Below are positions 61,140 through 64,000 of a stretch of DNA of 64,000 nt, piece by piece. Under the pieces are notes generated by a model. The model was not told the DNA's origin. It worked only from the letters and a program-made list of their open reading frames with translations, and ran no database searches. Positions within the stretch are counted from its first letter, which is position 1. Every line of letters starts with the position of its first letter. The stretch covers positions 34,988,176-35,052,175 of the forward strand of contig JAYGXS010000003.1 in the NCBI GenBank assembly GCA_036362985.1. The letters are read 5' to 3'. Origin of the DNA: Ligula intestinalis. Taxonomy: Eukaryota > Platyhelminthes > Cestoda > Diphyllobothriidea > Diphyllobothriidae. Position numbers and translations under genes: made by a program.

Positions 61140-61345
61140 GATGTAATAAGCTCAAGGGCCTACCAGTATCAGTAAAACCCGACCTCTCACCCGAAGAACG
61201 GGAAAAACGCCACACGGCCGTCCAAGAGCTAAAGCAACGGACACTCACCGGCGAAACGGACCTATTAATCCGAAATTTTCGGGTTATGAGGAGACGCCGT
61301 CTGCCCACCGCACCATTGATCGTGAGGTTGCTAGACAACTCAGTC
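61140..61345 (+). pseudogene. CR1-like LINE ORF1, C-terminal remnant
   Basis: The frame carries GLPVSVKPDLSPEEREKRHT, AVQELKQRTLTGETDLLIRN and FRVMRRR. This is the same pattern as the ORF1 tail at 50402-50599 (PEYEPRERMK…LRIDLRERTESG…LKIKDG). The first part of ORF1 is missing. Confidence 0.6.
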
Positions 61346-64000
61346 AAACAGCCTCCCCAATCGGTTTATTCAATACCAGAAGCTTGCTTTCCAAGCTCGC
61401 CGAGTTCTCCTATTGGGTTAACAACCAAAGGCCATTCTTCTTTGGAATTACGGAAGCTTGGCTCCATCCTGATATTGGTGACGCTGAAGTTCATATTCCG
61501 GGCTGCAACGTTTACCGAACTGATAGAGCTGGACCTGCGTATAGCGGGGTCGCATTGTACGTGAGAAAGAACCTCCAAAGCAAGGTTATCCGAAGCCTTG
61601 GAGGTGAAGGCCTCGTTGAAAAACTCTGGGTGTCAGTCTCCAGCTCCCGCGAATCACTTGTAATGGTGGATGTTGTGTACAGAAGTCCTAGCACTACGTC
61701 TCTGGCCTGGCTCGACACGTTCGCTGAATAAGCATCAGCTTCTCATGTTTGTATTTTGGGCGACTCTAACCTTCCCTCGGTTAATTGGTCTATGGCACCC
61801 CCAGCATCCACATCTCCAAACTGTCTAAACAACGCATTTCTTGATGTTGTTATGTTATGTTGCCTTATGCAACATTTACTGTCGCCTACGTGGATATCAG
61901 CTTCTTCGTCGTCGTGTTTGGATTTAATATTAATTAACCAGCATGATGAAATGTTGAATAGCACCATCTCAAAAACACTGGCCACTGGTGATCATTGCAT
62001 CGTTTCCGCGTACTATTTGCTTTCACGACCAACAGTTAGACCCCGGAGACCACCACGGCCAAATGTTTGGCGTACGGACATTGACGGCATGCGTCAAGCT
62101 GCTTCACTTTTACAATGGGTCGTGCCTACCACTGTCTCTGTAGAGGAAACATGGGCACTGTTGAAATCTTACGTTAGTGCACTTGTCGCGGAGTTTACTC
62201 TAATGTCTGTCCCTGGCTCGTCACGGCTATTTCCACCCTGGATCGGCCGAACAGCTCAAAACTTATTGCGAAGGCGCAACCGAGCGTGAAAGGCGTTTCG
62301 TTTACTTGGAACGCAATCTGCATTTGACCCCTATAAACGAGTGAGTAATGAATGCCATGCCATTATAAGACAAGGTAAAAGAGATTACGAAGATACCATA
62401 CTGGAAGCCTCCGACTGTCAGCCAAAGCGGTTCCATGCCTATATCAACCGTCGTTACAGAGCTCAACCTGGAATCCCAGAGCTAATTGCAGCGGATGGTC
62501 AGTGCCTGCTATCGTACGGAGAGAAAGCGCAGGCCTTGGCATCACAATACCGGGGTGTATATGCTAACCAGCAGCAAAAAATAACACCAGTGTCCCTCCC
62601 ATCTGAGAGCCCGGCGATTTTAACGAACATCGAGTTCTCGGTAAAAAAGGTTATCCGTATTTTGACTGCACTTAAATCCCCGACCTCACCTGGACCTGAC
62701 AATTTGCACCCAATTATACTGAAGCATCTGGCAGATACCATTGCTCCACTTGTTATGGATATTTTTCAAACGTCCATCAGTACGAGCACTCTTCCTCAAG
62801 ATTGGAATTTTGGTGTCGTGAAGCCGTTTTATAAATTCGGTGATAAATCGCTTCCCTCAAATTATAGGCCAGTAACTCTCACCTCGGTTTTAGTGAAGGT
62901 TCTCGAAACCCTCATCAAACAAGAGATCGACAATTTCCTGGACCAAAACAACGGCTAGATTTAAGAGCAACACGGATTTACGTGCGGGAAATCTTGTGCC
63001 ACAAGCCTTTTATTTGCCCGTGAGATTGGGCCGAATCTAAAGATAGGGGTTGCCCAACGCACGTGGTATTTATCGACTTCAGTAAAGCGTTTGACCGGGT
63101 TTCTCACCAACTGATCGTAAACAAGTTAGCAACCCTTGGTATTGGTGGCAACATTTTGAACTGGATTTGGTCATATTTGAGTGATAGGACTTGGAGTGTC
63201 AGTGTCGGAGATTTATTGTCTCCTGCCGAGGTCGCATCATCTGGGGTTCCTCAAGGATCCATTCTTGGCCCCACCTTGTTCTGCATCCACGTTCAGGATC
63301 ATAAAAAATTCCTTTTCTCGCCGTTCGTATTGTACGCCGATGACCTGAAAATATGGCGTCATGTCACAGGTGCCCTGCAACAGGACCCTATCCAGCAAGC
63401 CTCTTGGGCTTCAAGTAACCATGTGCCGGTCAATGCTGCGAAATCGGCGTTCATGACAATTGGATCTACGGAAGTTGTCTCACCAAACTCGCTCAATGGT
63501 GTCTCACTCCGACAAGTCACGGTATTCCGCGACCTTGGAGTCATGATACAAGAAAATTTGAAAACAAACTGTCACACAGCCAAACTTTTTGCGGCTGGGC
63601 TTCGGTGCTTATGGATGTTGAGAAGGGCCTTTTCTTTGTAGTCTCCCGCCATATTTAAAAAGCTGTTCTCCATCTTTGTTTGGCCTGTCATCGAGTTCGC
63701 GGGCCCGGCCTACTTTACTTGCTACACAGGAGAAATGCTCGCATTTGAATCGATGCAACGACTGGGTTCTAGGATGGTCCCACAACTCAGTGGACTTCCC
63801 TATGAAGCACGTCTTCGCAGTTTAGAATTGTTTTCTTTGGAGTATCGGCGACGTCGAGGGGATCTTATTTTTCTGTTCCGCTTGGTTGTGCTTAAACACT
63901 ACCCAGAGTTGGATTGGATCATCATTCGAAATTACGACGCTCGCACCCGAGGCCACTCCTTTCACCTAGTCCAGCAACGCTCAGACCATCTTCCTCAGAA
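61330..64000 (+). pseudogene. CR1-like LINE ORF2, partial
   Basis: Endonuclease blocks: FNTRSLLSKLAEFSYWVNNQ, FFFGITEAWLHPDI, VMVDVVYRSPSTTS, VCILGDSNLPSVNW, SCLDLILINQHDEM and TGDHCIVS. Reverse transcriptase blocks: LKSPTSPGPDNLHPIILKHL, LPQDWNFGVVKPFYKFGDKS, NYRPVTLTSVLVKVLETLIK, EQHGFTCGKSCATSLLFARE, VVFIDFSKAFDRVSHQLIVN, SSGVPQGSILGPTLFCIHVQ and FVLYADDLKIWRHV, with the catalytic pair intact, then VFRDLGVMI and RSLELFSLEYRRRRGDL. In-frame stops at 61729, 62287, 62956 and 63639 and a frameshift near 63030 inactivate it. The 3' end lies beyond 64000. Confidence 0.87.

Larger units (their letters stand above)
61140..64000 (+). mobile_element. Second CR1-like LINE, cut by the window end
   Basis: The element starts inside ORF1 (5'-truncated) and proceeds through ORF2 endonuclease and reverse transcriptase to the window end. 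Motif patterns parallel the LINE at 49543-53441, but residues differ widely, so it is another subfamily. Confidence 0.85.

Overview
This is eukaryotic, repeat-rich genomic DNA. Introns of 30-43 bp sit inside a conserved gene, and the transposon mix (CR1-like, RTE-like and Penelope-like retroelements plus a CACTA/EnSpm-like DNA transposon) is typical of flatworms. A platyhelminth is the best fit, possibly a diphyllobothriid-type tapeworm or a trematode. The species is inference from gene structure and repeats; no marker gene fixes it.

Two host genes are supported. NASP, a histone H3-H4 chaperone, lies on + at 10775-12134 in five exons. URB1 (yeast Npa1), a 60S ribosome biogenesis scaffold, runs on - from a start codon at 40420 down to at least 21082 and probably 20251. 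Its N-terminal exons are compact (34132-40420). Its conserved C-terminal exons (28618, 25637, 23474, 23207 and 21225 downward) are separated by kilobase introns full of repeats. The two genes converge, about 8 kb apart.

Most of the rest is mobile DNA. 1-7250 holds a LINE tail, diverged tandem repeats and an interstitial TTAGGG-like tract around a 10-N gap. 7258-10181 is a DNA transposon with 13-bp terminal inverted repeats, a broken transposase gene and a broken intron-containing DUF4806-type gene. A 1.15-kb relative with perfect termini lies at 44042-45187. 12990-13686, 16990-17870 and 42199-43372 are LINE fragments. 18086-19243 is a near-perfect 575-bp-arm palindrome of a Penelope 3' end carrying GIY-YIG endonuclease sequence. 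Two foldback elements with tRNA-like cores sit in URB1 introns (28119-28403 and 33688-33882).

The right third holds a Ty3/Gypsy pol remnant (46613-47330, -), a nearly full-length but dead CR1-like LINE (49543-53441, +), a second CACTA-like transposase pseudogene (53818-55728, -), a CR1-like fragment (57540-58030, -), a Penelope 3' fragment (58277-59640, -) and a second CR1-like LINE cut by the window end (61140-64000, +). Almost all transposon reading frames are broken; the RTE reverse transcriptase at 42296-43372 is the longest one left open.
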